Positions 11,813 through 20,645 are shown, numbered from the stretch's first letter. The stretch is 64,000 bases of DNA from Acidobacteriota bacterium (GCA_016718135.1 JADKEF010000004.1:62001-126000), one strand, 5' to 3'. Made by a program: numbers and translations. The notes: a model not told the origin generated them from the letters alone.

Positions 11813-12442
11813 CTATCGGACGAACCGTTCGTTCAGATCGAGCAATGTCGCGGTGATGTTTGCCGCATTGCCGATAACCGCACTGATCATCGCGACCGAA
11901 TCGGCGCCAGCCGAAAGTACGTCCTCAATACTGTCGACATTGATGCCGCCTATGGCAACGAGCGGGATATCACCGATAGCCTCACGCACGCGGCGAACAC
12001 CGTCAAGACCGACGACAGCGTCGGGATCAGCCTTTGTTGTAGTGGCAAAAACGGGACCGAATGCGATGTAAGTGACAGGTAATGTGGCGGCGAGTCGCGC
12101 TTGTTCTAGCGTATGCGTCGAGTAACCGATGATCGACTTGTCACCGAGTAATGCTCTAGCTTTCTCGGGTGGCATGTCGTTCTGGCCGAGATGTACGCCA
12201 GCTGCGTTTGCAGCAATGGCGATGTCGACACGGTCGTTAATGATGATCGATACGCGATGCGCATTTGCATATTCGATCGTCTGCACCGCTGCATCAAAAA
12301 ACTCACGCGAACTACCAACCTTTTCACGCAACTGGATCAACCGTGCTCCGCCGTTAACTAGCCTCCTCGCCTGCTCAAGGTGTGTCAGGCCCGAGATCTG
12401 CCGGTCCGTGATCGGGTAAATTGTAGGAAGTTTGAATGTCAC
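11813..12442 (-). CDS. thiE: thiamine phosphate synthase
   Basis: A 209-residue TIM-barrel ThiE that couples HMP-PP with thiazole phosphate to give thiamine monophosphate. It shows the family motifs LIQLREK, INDRVDIA, GVHLGQNDMP and the phosphate-binding VAIGGIN. Its start overlaps the end of the rimI-like gene by 4 bp (ATGA), placing it third in a queA-rimI-thiE operon. The frame is full length. No TPP riboswitch is seen upstream, consistent with its being an internal gene of the operon. Confidence 0.94.
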   Translation of the reverse strand: MTFKLPTIYPITDRQISGLTHLEQARRLVNGGARLIQLREKVGSSREFFDAAVQTIEYANAHRVSIIINDRVDIAIAANAAGVHLGQNDMPPEKARALLGDKSIIGYSTHTLEQARLAATLPVTYIAFGPVFATTTKADPDAVVGLDGVRRVREAIGDIPLVAIGGINVDSIEDVLSAGADSVAMISAVIGNAANITATLLDLNERFVR

Positions 12443-12972
12443 CAGATCGCCTTCATCATCAGGAAGCAGTCTTCGCCGTTATTATAGTAGCGTCCGATCC
12501 TCTGGACGATAGTGTAGCCGAGGCGGCGATAGAGATTTTGGGCGACAGTGTTGCCGACCCTGACCTCAAGCATCAAGGTGCCAACTTCACGATCACGCAA
12601 GCCGGATTCGATATGCCCGAGGAGACGCTTCGCCAGCCCACGGGAGCGATGTTCGGGGGCAATACCGATCGTCGTCAGATGGGCGGCGTTACTCTCGTTG
12701 ACCATTACACAGGCAAATCCGACCATCTCGTCTGTGGGAGTGACCATTCGATAGCTGATCGTTCGCGGCTCGGTCAACAGGTAATCGAATGTGTGCTTTG
12801 TATAATTGTCGCCGTTCCTGAAGCAGCGAATGTTCAAACGCAGCACTTCTGGTAGATGTGCCAGCGTCAGCGGCCGAATCAAATAGACTGTCGGCGGAGC
12901 GGGCACGACGACCTCCGGCGCAAGAACAAAGCCGGGGATAAAAAAGCTACGTAGTGTCTCTAAAAATGCCAT
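12439..12972 (-). CDS. rimI: RimI-like N-acetyltransferase
   Basis: A 177-residue GNAT protein. After an N-terminal extension of about 25 residues, the GNAT core begins at VYLIRPLTLAHLPEVLRL. Motif A, IGIAPEHRSRGLAKRLLG, binds acetyl-CoA, and the ending LEVRVGNTVAQNLYRRLGYTIVQRIGRYY is typical of RimI, which acetylates ribosomal protein S18 and related N-termini. It lies between queA and thiE with minimal spacing. The extended N-terminus is unusual, so a different GNAT substrate is possible. Confidence 0.85.
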   Translation of the reverse strand: MAFLETLRSFFIPGFVLAPEVVVPAPPTVYLIRPLTLAHLPEVLRLNIRCFRNGDNYTKHTFDYLLTEPRTISYRMVTPTDEMVGFACVMVNESNAAHLTTIGIAPEHRSRGLAKRLLGHIESGLRDREVGTLMLEVRVGNTVAQNLYRRLGYTIVQRIGRYYNNGEDCFLMMKAIW

Positions 12973-12976
12973 CGTG

Positions 12977-14005
12977 TCAGACTATCAACATACAATCGCC
13001 GTAGCTATAGAAGCGGTAGCGGTTCGCCACCGCATGCTGGTAAGCATTCATTATAAGTTCGTGCCCGCCAAATGTAGAAGTCAGCAGTAGTAGGGAGCTT
13101 TGGGGCAGGTGAAAGTTGGTCAGCAGAGCTCCAACCGCTTCGAACTTGTATCCGGGCGTGATCGTGAGATCGGCAAGATGCGAACCGGCGACAAAGTGGC
13201 CATGTTTCTTGACGGTTGTTTCGAGAGCTCGCGTCGATGTCGTTCCCACGGCAACAATGCGCCGCCTATCTTGCCTAGCTTTGTTCAAAACCTCTGCCGT
13301 TCCTTCTGATATCTCATACCGCTCCGGTGCCACGCGATGTTCCGTCAGGTCGTCAACGCGAACAGGTTCGAAGGTTCCGTAACCGACGTGAAGCGTTAAC
13401 TCGGCGACCACTACGCCAAGAGCCTCGATCTCCCCAAGAATATTCGATGTAAAGTGTAAACCCGCAGTAGGAGCGGCGATCGCTCCACGATTCTTGGCAA
13501 AGACAGTCTGGTAACGCGCTCGATCAGACGGTTCCTCACCTTCGCGTTTTATGTATGGCGGAAGCGGTGTCTGGCCGATGGTCTCGAGCCGGTCAAAAAA
13601 ATCTCCGTCAGCGTCAAACCTGACGATCGTCTTACCGTCTTCAGCTCGGTCAATGACCGTTGCTGAAAAGCCTTCGGCAAATTGAATGCGCTTGCCCGGC
13701 TTGAGCCGCTTTGCGGGCCTTGCCAGGGTCGTCCAGAGGTTGTCTTCGTCTCGCTCGACGAGGAATATCTCGATCTTTGCTCCGGTCTCACTTGTCCCTT
13801 GGAGTCGGGCAGGAAATACTTTGGTATTGTTCAAAACGAGCACATCATCAGGACGGAGATAGTCAACGATGTCGCCAAAGTGGCGGTCGTTCAGCGTTCC
13901 AGGATCCCGATCGACAACTAGCATCCGTGAACCGTCGCGTAGCGCGGCCGGTTGCTGGGCGATGAGATCGGTTGGCAGATCAAAATCTAGTTCGGAAAGT
14001 TTCAT
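12977..14005 (-). CDS. queA: tRNA preQ1 ribosyltransferase-isomerase
   Basis: A 342-residue QueA that transfers and isomerises the ribosyl part of AdoMet onto preQ1 in tRNA, forming epoxyqueuosine. It shows MKLSELDFDLPTDLIAQQPA at the start, the FPARLQGT region, the GAIAAPTAGLHFT signature and a C-terminal TNFHLPQSSLLLLTSTF. Length and frame are normal. It is the first gene of a minus-strand run with rimI and thiE. Confidence 0.96.
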   Translation of the reverse strand: MKLSELDFDLPTDLIAQQPAALRDGSRMLVVDRDPGTLNDRHFGDIVDYLRPDDVLVLNNTKVFPARLQGTSETGAKIEIFLVERDEDNLWTTLARPAKRLKPGKRIQFAEGFSATVIDRAEDGKTIVRFDADGDFFDRLETIGQTPLPPYIKREGEEPSDRARYQTVFAKNRGAIAAPTAGLHFTSNILGEIEALGVVVAELTLHVGYGTFEPVRVDDLTEHRVAPERYEISEGTAEVLNKARQDRRRIVAVGTTSTRALETTVKKHGHFVAGSHLADLTITPGYKFEAVGALLTNFHLPQSSLLLLTSTFGGHELIMNAYQHAVANRYRFYSYGDCMLIV

Positions 14006-14027
14006 CTTACACAGTCGTAAAAAGAGA

Positions 14028-14056
14028 TTGTCAGCAATAGGGATAACGACTATAAT
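14028..14056 (+). promoter_or_regulatory. sigma70-type promoter for the repeat protein gene
   Basis: TTGTCA at 14028-14033 and TATAAT at 14051-14056 are separated by 17 bp, close to consensus. They lie between queA (leftward) and the secreted protein gene (rightward), leaving a 5' leader of roughly 120 bases before the ATG at 14186. Confidence 0.7.
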
Positions 14057-14185
14057 ACAGGCATCGATAAAAACAAGATTTTTCGGGAAACCAAGTAAGT
14101 TCTATTTTGTATCAAACATTCCGGTACGTCCACCTGTTTCCACGGAGGCGACAGGCTGAGTGCCATTTCTTTTTTTGGAGGTCGT

Positions 14186-15229
14186 ATGACGAACAAGCGG
14201 ATAAGTACATTAATTTTTTCAGGACTATTTCTTCTGGCGATGGTCGTAGTGTCCACCGTTAACGCGAGCGCGCAGGGAAGATATGTAAACACCTATTCTA
14301 AAAGCACAGTAAAGGGCTTCATTGATAAGCTCGAGCGGAGCAGTAACATTTTTCGTAGTGATTTCGACCGCGCGATGGATCGAAGCAACCTTAATGGTAC
14401 CGCTACAGAGGATGAGTACAATCGGATCGTAGGCGATTACGAGAATGCTCTCGATCGCTTACAGAGCAGGTTTAACCGCAACAACACGTGGTGGGAGAGC
14501 CGTGCTGAGGTTCAGGAAATGCTCAATCGAGCTCTGCCTGTTAACGGCATGATGAACAATCTGCCATTTGGTCGAAACCTCGAGACCCAGTGGCGTAACA
14601 TGCGTAACGATATAAACAAGGTCGCCGACACCTACGACCTTCCCGGTCTCAACGGCGGCGGTTGGGGCGGTGGTAACTGGAACGACGGGTGGAACGGTAC
14701 TACATCCAGGCCCCCAACATGGGCGCAGGGAACTTTCTACTCGACCAATATTCCCGGGTTCACGATGACGATCACTGTTACAGGCCAGGTTACTCTCTCA
14801 GGGCCAAATGGCACATCCTACGGCAGATGGAACCAGTCCACGATCTACATCAACAACGAAGCGTTTCCTGCATCACGATCGGGGAACGGAATGAGGGCGT
14901 ACAATCCCTCAACCCGCACGTATACCAACTACTCGCGAACCAACACCGGCGGCGGTGGCTGGGATGGCGGTAACGGCGGCGGCAATTCCAGCACACCTCC
15001 GAGTTGGGCACAGGGAACGTTCTATTCGTCAAATATTCCCGGCTATACAATGACGATCTACAACAACGGAAGGGTCACCCTAAGCGGTCCGAATGGAACT
15101 TCGTCGGGCAGTTGGAGAGGGAACTCGATCTTCATCAATAATGAAGAATTTCCTGCAACCAGGATAAACGGTGGGATCAGCGCCATGAATCGTTCGACCG
15201 GAACTGCGACGATCTATTTGCGTCGTTAG
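14186..15229 (+). CDS. secreted protein with two tandem C-terminal domains
   Basis: A 347-residue protein with a clear Sec signal peptide (residues about 1-30, cleavage near ASAQG). An alpha-helical, Asp/Arg/Asn-rich region (about 31-150) follows, then a Gly/Trp/Asn linker, and two copies of a domain of about 75 residues each, starting PPTWAQGTFYS and PPSWAQGTFYS and separated by a second Gly-rich linker. Each copy has TMTI, VTLSGPNGTS, W and INNEEFPA-like segments, suggesting a small beta-rich fold. I do not recognise a named family. It has its own promoter and terminator. Confidence 0.8.
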   Translation: MTNKRISTLIFSGLFLLAMVVVSTVNASAQGRYVNTYSKSTVKGFIDKLERSSNIFRSDFDRAMDRSNLNGTATEDEYNRIVGDYENALDRLQSRFNRNNTWWESRAEVQEMLNRALPVNGMMNNLPFGRNLETQWRNMRNDINKVADTYDLPGLNGGGWGGGNWNDGWNGTTSRPPTWAQGTFYSTNIPGFTMTITVTGQVTLSGPNGTSYGRWNQSTIYINNEAFPASRSGNGMRAYNPSTRTYTNYSRTNTGGGGWDGGNGGGNSSTPPSWAQGTFYSSNIPGYTMTIYNNGRVTLSGPNGTSSGSWRGNSIFINNEEFPATRINGGISAMNRSTGTATIYLRR

Positions 15230-15273
15230 TTTATCGGTGAATTAAAACGTGGTACTTGGATACTCGTGTCCAG

Positions 15274-15310
15274 ACGAAAAACGCCCGATCTTAAAACGGG
15301 CGTTTTTCGT
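15274..15310 (+). terminator. Rho-independent terminator
   Basis: ACGAAAAACGCCCG pairs with CGGGCGTTTTTCGT around a nine-base loop, with a T-run in the descending arm. It lies 45 bp after the secreted repeat protein gene and marks the end of the left conserved flank. Confidence 0.9.
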
Positions 15311-15872
15311 TTCATAAGATGGTACCGAGGGACGGAGCCAAAAGAATCTGTAACCCCTTTACTTACAATGTTTAGATTCTTGCCGTTGCGTTGGTATCCA
15401 CTTTCTATCCAAACCTTTTTTAGAAGGTCTTCTTGGTTTGACGTTGGGAGCCGACTCGCGGCCGCCGATAGGACATCACAACCCCGTGAAAGCCTATTGC
15501 TAACATTGCTCTATCTCGCAGCAGCATGCTTGCATCCACCCCATCATTCGGTTTTCGTGCCGCCTATCAATTCCTTCGATTGCCAGCTGACCGGCCCCAC
15601 ATTTATAGCGAGCGGTAACTTATAAAACAGGTCAACGATTTAAGACGTTCGCGTTGGTACCGCTTCGAATCCCTCGCTCCGTTTCGGGCCCGTGGGCTCG
15701 AAGCCGCTCGAGATAGAGTTGCCAAACAATATCGGTCGGAAAGTGTCCGTTAGGACGCGGAACGTTTCTCTTGATCTCGTTAGGCGCGTCGACTCAATTG
15801 CCTGACAATCCCCGCGTCTCTTCTGAGCAACGTCAACGGTGAACGTAATAAACTAAATCAAGAACGAGAAAG
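15311..15872 (+). other. gene-free stretch at the left edge of the island
   Basis: About 560 bp without a convincing gene on either strand. It contains an 8 bp inverted repeat (AAGAATCT and AGATTCTT, at about 15341-15381). An open frame running through it on the plus strand has no domain signal and no ribosome binding site. It is probably the junction between conserved chromosome and the accessory island. I found no copy of the tRNA-Asn 3' end here by eye. Confidence 0.4.
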
Positions 15873-16547
15873 CTACTCCACCCGAAACCTTTCATTGTGG
15901 TTCCAAAAATCGGTTAGCTTCATAACTGAATCCGTCGTTAGCGTGCCGGTGAATCTAATAACGATCTCAATCCCTTCGGCTAGCTTAAAACCCACCTTTT
16001 CGGCAGAACCTGACGCAACCGCTGCTTCAACGATGCCATTCGGAACCGAAGGTGTCGGCGATTCGGATGGGAGATCGTAACGCTCCCTTAATGCGGATGC
16101 CATAGCGAAGGTTTGCACCAGAACCTTTATTACTCTCGGTATGCTATCCGGGACAAACTCCTTTTGCCTTAAGAAATCTGACAGTACTTCAGTGCCGGGT
16201 ACTCCGAGCCCGAACCGATCGCGAATCTGCCGATATAGTTCCGGTTTGTAAGCCAATTCCGTGATTATCTCGGCATACTGGCGGTCAGACTCATTCAATC
16301 GCAATATTTGTAGAGCGACGTCACTAAATCGAAACCCGTCTTCTAGCACTTCAAGCAGGCCGAACTTCTTTAAGGAAGAGAGGATCGGCATCGATGCGCC
16401 TGTTACTCCCGAGTAGCCGATTTTGTGTGCTATGGCGTCTTCGTTCCATACCTGCTGGTCTATGGCAGAAGAGTATTTTCTTAACCGCTTAATTGTTCTT
16501 GGCAAGCTAACACGCGGGTAATTGGGGCTTCTACGAAATTTAACCAT
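15873..16547 (-). CDS. hypothetical protein, possible winged-helix N-terminus
   Basis: A 224-residue uninterrupted frame. The N-terminal half (SLPRTIKRLRKYSS, then VWNEDAIAHKIGYSGVTGASMPILSSLKKFGLLEV and GFRFSDVALQILRL) reads like a winged-helix domain; similar proteins occur in accessory regions. The C-terminal part (VGFKLAEGIEIVIRFTGTLTTDSVMKL) appears to be a small beta-strand domain. It is one of the few intact genes in the island and is transcribed outwards, away from the rest of the element's left arm. No function is assigned. Confidence 0.65.
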   Translation of the reverse strand: MVKFRRSPNYPRVSLPRTIKRLRKYSSAIDQQVWNEDAIAHKIGYSGVTGASMPILSSLKKFGLLEVLEDGFRFSDVALQILRLNESDRQYAEIITELAYKPELYRQIRDRFGLGVPGTEVLSDFLRQKEFVPDSIPRVIKVLVQTFAMASALRERYDLPSESPTPSVPNGIVEAAVASGSAEKVGFKLAEGIEIVIRFTGTLTTDSVMKLTDFWNHNERFRVE

Positions 16548-16726
16548 GTCGAGAATTGTACCCGATTAAACAAATAAGCGCTATTCACTAAGCTGCGAAC
16601 ACTAGAGGCCGCTTGCCTTAACTAGTTATAACGCCCTTAAATGTATGTGAATTAACCCAAAACCGGCTGTATAGCATTAAAAGAAGAGCGGTATTTCTGC
16701 ATTGCGAAAAAAATAGCTGTTTTTTA

Positions 16727-16756
16727 TTGACAGGCAGCGGTAATTCTGGTTATACT
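16727..16756 (+). promoter_or_regulatory. near-consensus sigma70 promoter
   Basis: TTGACA at 16727-16732 and TATACT at 16751-16756, 18 bp apart. The site points at the regulator gene starting at 16814 and overlaps the TTG that would otherwise open a longer frame, which favours the later ATG. Confidence 0.75.
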
Positions 16757-16813
16757 AAATCTGGCTCTAAGACCGCTCGCCAAAACGCCAGTATTCCCCC
16801 CAAGGTAGACAAC

Positions 16814-17062
16814 ATGAAACCCAAACGCAAATCGGCCCTAAAGGGAACGAATACTCTACCAGTCACTATTTGGCTAAACGTCCGAGATCTGGCTTCAAGG
16901 TGGCGAATCAGCGAAAGCTCGGTCCATCACAATAAAGCTGGGACGCAGATGCTGAAGAGGTACCGCTTTGGGGGGAAGTTGATTCGGTTCCTAGTAGAGG
17001 ATGTAGAGAGGGCCGAGAAGGCCATTATCGCAAAAACTCAAACAGGAGATCATAAAATATGA
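16814..17062 (+). CDS. excisionase/AlpA-like helix-turn-helix protein
   Basis: About 82 residues from ATG 16814. The core WLNVRDLASRWRISESSVHH is a MerR/excisionase-type helix-turn-helix, followed by a wing (YRFGGKLIRFLVEDVERAE) that matches Xis/AlpA proteins of prophages and integrative elements. Such proteins direct excision or activate element genes. The start is chosen because the upstream TTG lies in the promoter and because AAGGTAG precedes this ATG. The stop overlaps the next ATG by 4 bp. It supports a mobile origin for the island. Confidence 0.65.
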   Translation: MKPKRKSALKGTNTLPVTIWLNVRDLASRWRISESSVHHNKAGTQMLKRYRFGGKLIRFLVEDVERAEKAIIAKTQTGDHKI

Positions 17063-17574
17063 CCTTTAAATCAGAAGAAGATGACGTCGTAAACGCACGA
17101 CAATTGAAAACAAAGGACCCGCGTCGAGGACAAACTTTCAGCGGGTCCAGAAGCCACGATGATACACAAATCGTTTCAGACGGGCTCTCTGAGGATGGTA
17201 CTCAGAAAGCCGATAAATTGCAAAGAGTAAACCGGGCCCCCCTGAATTCGGACCCGGGGTTGAACCCTGCGGAGCAGGCTGGCGCGGAGGGCCAAGACCC
17301 GGTACCTTCAACAAAGCTGTCCATCGAGGTGAAAGGACCGACCGCGGCGTCAGACGCGTCTACCGAAACGACCGACGCTGCTAACACATCTGCGACCGCG
17401 GATGAGACGGAGGAGCAACCTTTGGTTTCTATTACCATTACGCAGGACTCAATAGCTGCGGTGGCGAAAGCAGCTCCGAATGCTGTTGCTGAAATAGCGA
17501 CTCTCGTACTCAAATACACATCAGTCACCACTCGAGGTGCGTGCCTTACAATCGGAGCTGCGCATGTTATGTAA
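17059..17574 (+). CDS. hypothetical low-complexity protein
   Basis: A frame of 171 residues starting in a 4 bp overlap with the excisionase-like gene. The first two thirds are polar and Ala/Asp/Thr-rich (probably disordered); the end has an amphipathic stretch (ITQDSIAAVAKAAPNAVAEIATLVLKY). No family recognised. The next frame (17541-17936) overlaps its 3' end, so the two may be one gene split by an indel. Confidence 0.4.
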   Translation: MTFKSEEDDVVNARQLKTKDPRRGQTFSGSRSHDDTQIVSDGLSEDGTQKADKLQRVNRAPLNSDPGLNPAEQAGAEGQDPVPSTKLSIEVKGPTAASDASTETTDAANTSATADETEEQPLVSITITQDSIAAVAKAAPNAVAEIATLVLKYTSVTTRGACLTIGAAHVM

Positions 17575-17936
17575 CAGCGGCAATAAAGATCAAAACTGGC
17601 TCCGGCAACAACGATGTCGAAGGTAAGGGGAAGTTGGCTGTTTACGCGAGGATCGCCGCGATGGTCGACCTTTCAGCTGCGACCGTAGCAGATAATAAGA
17701 CGATCTATCAAAACTGTATTGCCGAGCCACTTGAAAGATGTACAGCTCCAAGTGATCGAGCCTGTCTTGAAACGCTTCTTTTGGAAATGGCAACCTCGAT
17801 ACCCAGAAGCTACCTGATCAAGTGTTCCCAGGTCATCGACTCTGAACTAGCGTTAATAACTACGGCTGCCAATTTTCTAAAATTGGAAGATGCTTATACC
17901 CTCGCGAGGCTCGTCAAAGACCTCAAGGACTTCTGA
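17541..17936 (+). CDS. hypothetical protein
   Basis: A 131-codon frame, mostly helical by appearance (LAVYARIAAMVDLSAATVADNK, then YLIKCSQVIDSELALITTAANF). The start within the previous gene is doubtful. The product could be the C-terminal half of that protein after a frameshift, or a separate small element gene. No domain recognised. Confidence 0.35.
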   Translation: MPYNRSCACYVTAAIKIKTGSGNNDVEGKGKLAVYARIAAMVDLSAATVADNKTIYQNCIAEPLERCTAPSDRACLETLLLEMATSIPRSYLIKCSQVIDSELALITTAANFLKLEDAYTLARLVKDLKDF

Positions 17937-18168
17937 GCGTCGGATAAAACCTTCAGGAGGGGGCTCGGACGGAATCAACGGAGGCGAAAGAGAAGACTTC
18001 GAGAAAGACGTTCAATCTCAGCTGCCGCCGTTGAAACAAGCGGAGCTGTTGAGGGACCTGACAAGTCTTTCGCCCGACAACCTTTTGGCTAGTATGATCC
18101 ATTACTGCCTGGAGCATTCTGAGGAATTTCTAATGAGTCCGGAGGTACGCTATTATGCTGCATATTAG
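17890..18168 (+). CDS. hypothetical small protein
   Basis: A 92-codon frame ending just inside the methylase start region. The plausible coding part is the second half (LPPLKQAELLRDLTSLSPDNLLASMIHYCLEHSEEFL), an acidic helical segment. The first 30 residues overlap the preceding gene and are probably not translated. No family recognised. Confidence 0.3.
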   Translation: MLIPSRGSSKTSRTSERRIKPSGGGSDGINGGEREDFEKDVQSQLPPLKQAELLRDLTSLSPDNLLASMIHYCLEHSEEFLMSPEVRYYAAY

Positions 18169-19147
18169 TGAATCGAAAGCCCTCAAAGATGCGGGCCTCA
18201 AAGAGTTTAGGAGTTTCGAGCCGCCCCCGTACGGGGGCGGCACTGGATTGCGATTATGTGACTATCTTTCCTCCGATAACCTACTTTGGAGGAAAGAGGA
18301 GCATGGTCATACCCGTTTGGACACGGTTCGGCTTCAATGTGCCAAACTTTATTGAACCTTGCGCGGGCGGTGCCGCAGTTTTTCGGCAGACCGCCCAATA
18401 TTCATAATCATTTTCGTCGCGAATTGATTAACGACCCGTACTCCCAATTGATCAATGCATACCGGACCTCAAGTACTCCGATCCGCAGGTAATAGCAGAC
18501 ATTTGCGATGAGCCTATTTCGAACTCGACCTAACCTCTTGGAATCTGACGATGATCGAAAATGCCGAAAGGCTTCGAAGTGCTATTTCTAAAGATCCAAA
18601 GTACAAGGATGAATTGCTCGGAAGCCGTTGGATCTGGCAAAATCGCGGCTGGATAGCGGGCGGTGCGTGCGATCCAGCGATAACTGTCAATTCCAAGATG
18701 CCGAGCCGTATTGCCGGCTGGCATATGAACTCCGCCACGCGGCTTTTTGAAACGCTGAAGGCGCGCCTGAAAAAATACCCAGATCTACTGCGGGGTTTTG
18801 AACGCGCAATATCGAGCGGTACACAGACAACCCTCACTTTCTAGTGACGGCGATCTTTATCGATCCTCCCTATCCTGCCGGCTTCTGCAGCTGGCCCTAC
18901 CCCCAGCCAACGAAATTCCGCTGCCTGGGAGGCTTTTGAAATCGCCATCAAGCTAGGTCTGATCCCAGTTTTCGTATAGCCTTCTGCGGATACGGCCACC
19001 TTTGCGGCCCTCTTTGAAAAGAAGGGTGGGGAGATGGTCAGGTGCCTCAATCAGGGAGGCTATAGCAACCAGGGTACGGCCGGGCGTGGCAAAGACAATC
19101 GCAATGACGAGTATATCTGGTTTTCTCCCGGCTGTTTGCGACCGTAA
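18155..19147 (+). pseudogene. D12-class DNA adenine methylase, frameshifted
   Basis: Conserved blocks of a phage-type Dam methylase appear in order but in different frames: PPITYFGGKRSM and FIEPCAGGAAVF (AdoMet-binding N-terminus, about 18270-18390), ELINDPYSQLINAYR (about 18420-18465), IFIDPPYP (catalytic DPPY motif, about 18855), RIAFCGYGH (about 18975) and the C-terminal NDEYIWFSPGCL (ending 19147). At least four frame changes separate them. An intact version would methylate adenine in short palindromes and often belongs to prophages or integrative elements, where it protects element DNA. Confidence 0.7.
18220..18241. repeat. perfect 22-bp GC palindrome
   Basis: GCCGCCCCCGT followed directly by ACGGGGGCGGC. 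A perfect 11+11 inverted repeat with no loop, lying at the 5' end of the methylase remnant. It could be a protein binding site or a transcript hairpin; no T-run follows. Confidence 0.6.
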
Positions 19148-19183
19148 CCGCGCTTGCCGACTTGCAATCCCTCCTTTTTCTAA

Positions 19184-19212
19184 ACTGTCCGCGTTCACGC
19201 GGGCAGTTTTAT
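19184..19212 (+). terminator. terminator after the methylase remnant
   Basis: ACTGTCCGCG pairs with CGCGGGCAGT around a four-base loop, followed by TTTATTTG. It lies about 35 bp after the methylase stop. Confidence 0.7.
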
Positions 19213-19323
19213 TTGTGTTTGTCCGCTAAGAAAGTTGTTGTCACGAAGACAAAAGAGACGCTTGTAAATATATCCGCCCGCCTAGGCTCGAACGCCGCGT
19301 TGGGGCTTGAGTTAGAATCCTAG

Positions 19324-19388
19324 ACGACCGCTTCAATTGCGGTCAACCCAGCCAGGGGCCGGGCGGTTTTAATCCGCCCGGCCCTGGC
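19324..19388. repeat. two adjacent inverted repeats
   Basis: GACCGC/GCGGTC (19324-19342) is followed by a long GC stem (about 19352-19388) in which CCAGGGGCCGGGCGG faces CCGCCCGGCCCTGG. No T-run follows either. Role unknown; strong secondary structure in a gene-free gap between the methylase terminator and the antitoxin gene. Confidence 0.5.
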
Positions 19389-19637
19389 CGCCACCCTGAA
19401 TTCCACCTTGCATCCGCTTTGTTTCATCAGACAGTAATCTACTCGCGCACACTATGCAAATGCCACCCGCCTCATAGTTTTGACCAGTATTTTACTGGTC
19501 CATGTCTGAGTTCGCGTATCCCCTGACTTTCTGCGGCATGACCCTTTAGTGTCTATCAGCACTCGGTAAGTTGCCAAATATCGATTACAATCGGCTCGGT
19601 TAAAAGGAACAATTCAACTCCCCTTTTGGAAAGATCG

Positions 19638-20084
19638 ATGAAGAAAAGCGACACACCTATACAACACACCGATCGATGGTCGGCCGAAAGGCTGCTAGGA
19701 CTAGAGCTACAAAGTTCTAATGACCTCGTCGCAAGCATCATCGGTGGACTTCCGGTTGAGTGTCTTAAAACCTGTGCTGCTAATTGCGGCCTTGCAGTCG
19801 AAGGTTTAGCCAGCATCGTGGGTCTGAATCCTGCAAAACTCGCGCGCCGAAGAGCAAAAGGAAGGCTGACATCCGCCGAATCGGACCACTTGGTGTCGCT
19901 CGCCAATACTATTGCTTGTGCAATGAATTTGTTCTCCGGAGATAAGGAAACCGCGGCTGAGTGGTTCATCACACCAAGCCCAGCCCTTGGGAACATCACT
20001 CCACTGCAAATGACTAGAACGCATACAGGTTGCCGTGCCGTGGAAACCGCAATAGGCAGGCTGGAGCACGGCGTGTTTAGCTAA
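19638..20084 (+). CDS. MbcA/ParS/Xre-type antitoxin (DUF2384)
   Basis: About 148 residues from ATG 19638, which has GGAAAG at good spacing. The N-terminal part holds an Xre-like helix-turn-helix (GLAVEGLASIVGLNPAKLARRRAKGRLTSAESDHLVSL), followed by the DUF2384 toxin-binding region (NLFSGDKETAAEWFITPSPALGN) with the conserved W and P residues. Family members neutralise RES-domain toxins encoded immediately downstream. Here no toxin frame follows, so the antitoxin looks orphaned or the toxin has been lost. Confidence 0.75.
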   Translation: MKKSDTPIQHTDRWSAERLLGLELQSSNDLVASIIGGLPVECLKTCAANCGLAVEGLASIVGLNPAKLARRRAKGRLTSAESDHLVSLANTIACAMNLFSGDKETAAEWFITPSPALGNITPLQMTRTHTGCRAVETAIGRLEHGVFS

Positions 20085-20131
20085 TGAGCGTTCCTGCGGA
20101 GAGGAGGGAAGCGCTGAACTCTAGGCAAACC

Positions 20132-20450
20132 TTAAGGCCAATCTTGAATTTCTAAAGCCCGATACGCAGTAGCTTGGTAATGTCCGTTGTATAACCTGGT
20201 GATAAGTAATTCCGATTCATCTGCCAATTCTGCTTTTCCCGTTTGGCCGGCAAACCATACCGAACGGTGTGTCGGCCGCTCGCGAAACCCGAACGCCGCA
20301 AACCGCCGCGGCGGCACCATCTGCCCAAACGCTCCAAGCCCGCCCGGCCCCGCCACCAACCCCAACCCCAGCCGCAGTCAGCCCAGCCCGAAGAAACGTC
20401 CGCCGATCAACCGAGGTAAGCGTCCGAAAAGAGGCCTGATCCATTGTCAT
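20132..20450 (-). pseudogene. Tat-signal N-terminus, truncated or frameshifted
   Basis: From ATG 20450 the frame encodes a clear twin-arginine leader, DRRTFLRAGLTAAG, followed by a Gly/Ala-rich stretch. The downstream part runs on in two overlapping frames without a recognisable mature domain. The leader resembles those of DUF1501-family secreted proteins, but this is only suggestive. It is probably a fragment. Confidence 0.35.
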
Positions 20451-20612
20451 CGCTGAAATTCTCCCTGCGAACAGTATCGTTTTCCGTTTGCGTCGAGAAT
20501 AGCCGACTTCCGCGGTATTTTCAACGAAATTATCGTCCGTCCCCAGAAAGCTCCAACGACCTCGATACCATCTACCAAATGACCACGTAGTTCGCTCCAA
20601 ACGGCCGACATC

Positions 20613-20645
20613 AAAGCCCGGCACTCTACAAGAGTGCCGGGCTTT
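20613..20645 (-). terminator. terminator of the xre-immA operon
   Basis: AAAGCCCGGCACTCT and AGAGTGCCGGGCTTT form a perfect 15 bp stem with a three-base loop. On the minus strand it lies about 40 bp after the last gene of the xre-immA operon. Confidence 0.85.

Noticed and set aside
15320..15345. CGGAGCCA near the left island edge as a copy of the tRNA-Asn 3' end
   Set aside because: Only eight bases match and the orientation is opposite to that needed for a direct attachment repeat.
15266..15625. A 119-codon plus-strand frame after the terminator
   Set aside because: It starts inside the terminator, has irregular composition and no homology pattern.
20085..20190. A short ISKARYA segment resembling the start of a RES toxin downstream of the antitoxin
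   Set aside because: Only seven residues agree, the frame stops at once and nothing further of a RES domain follows.
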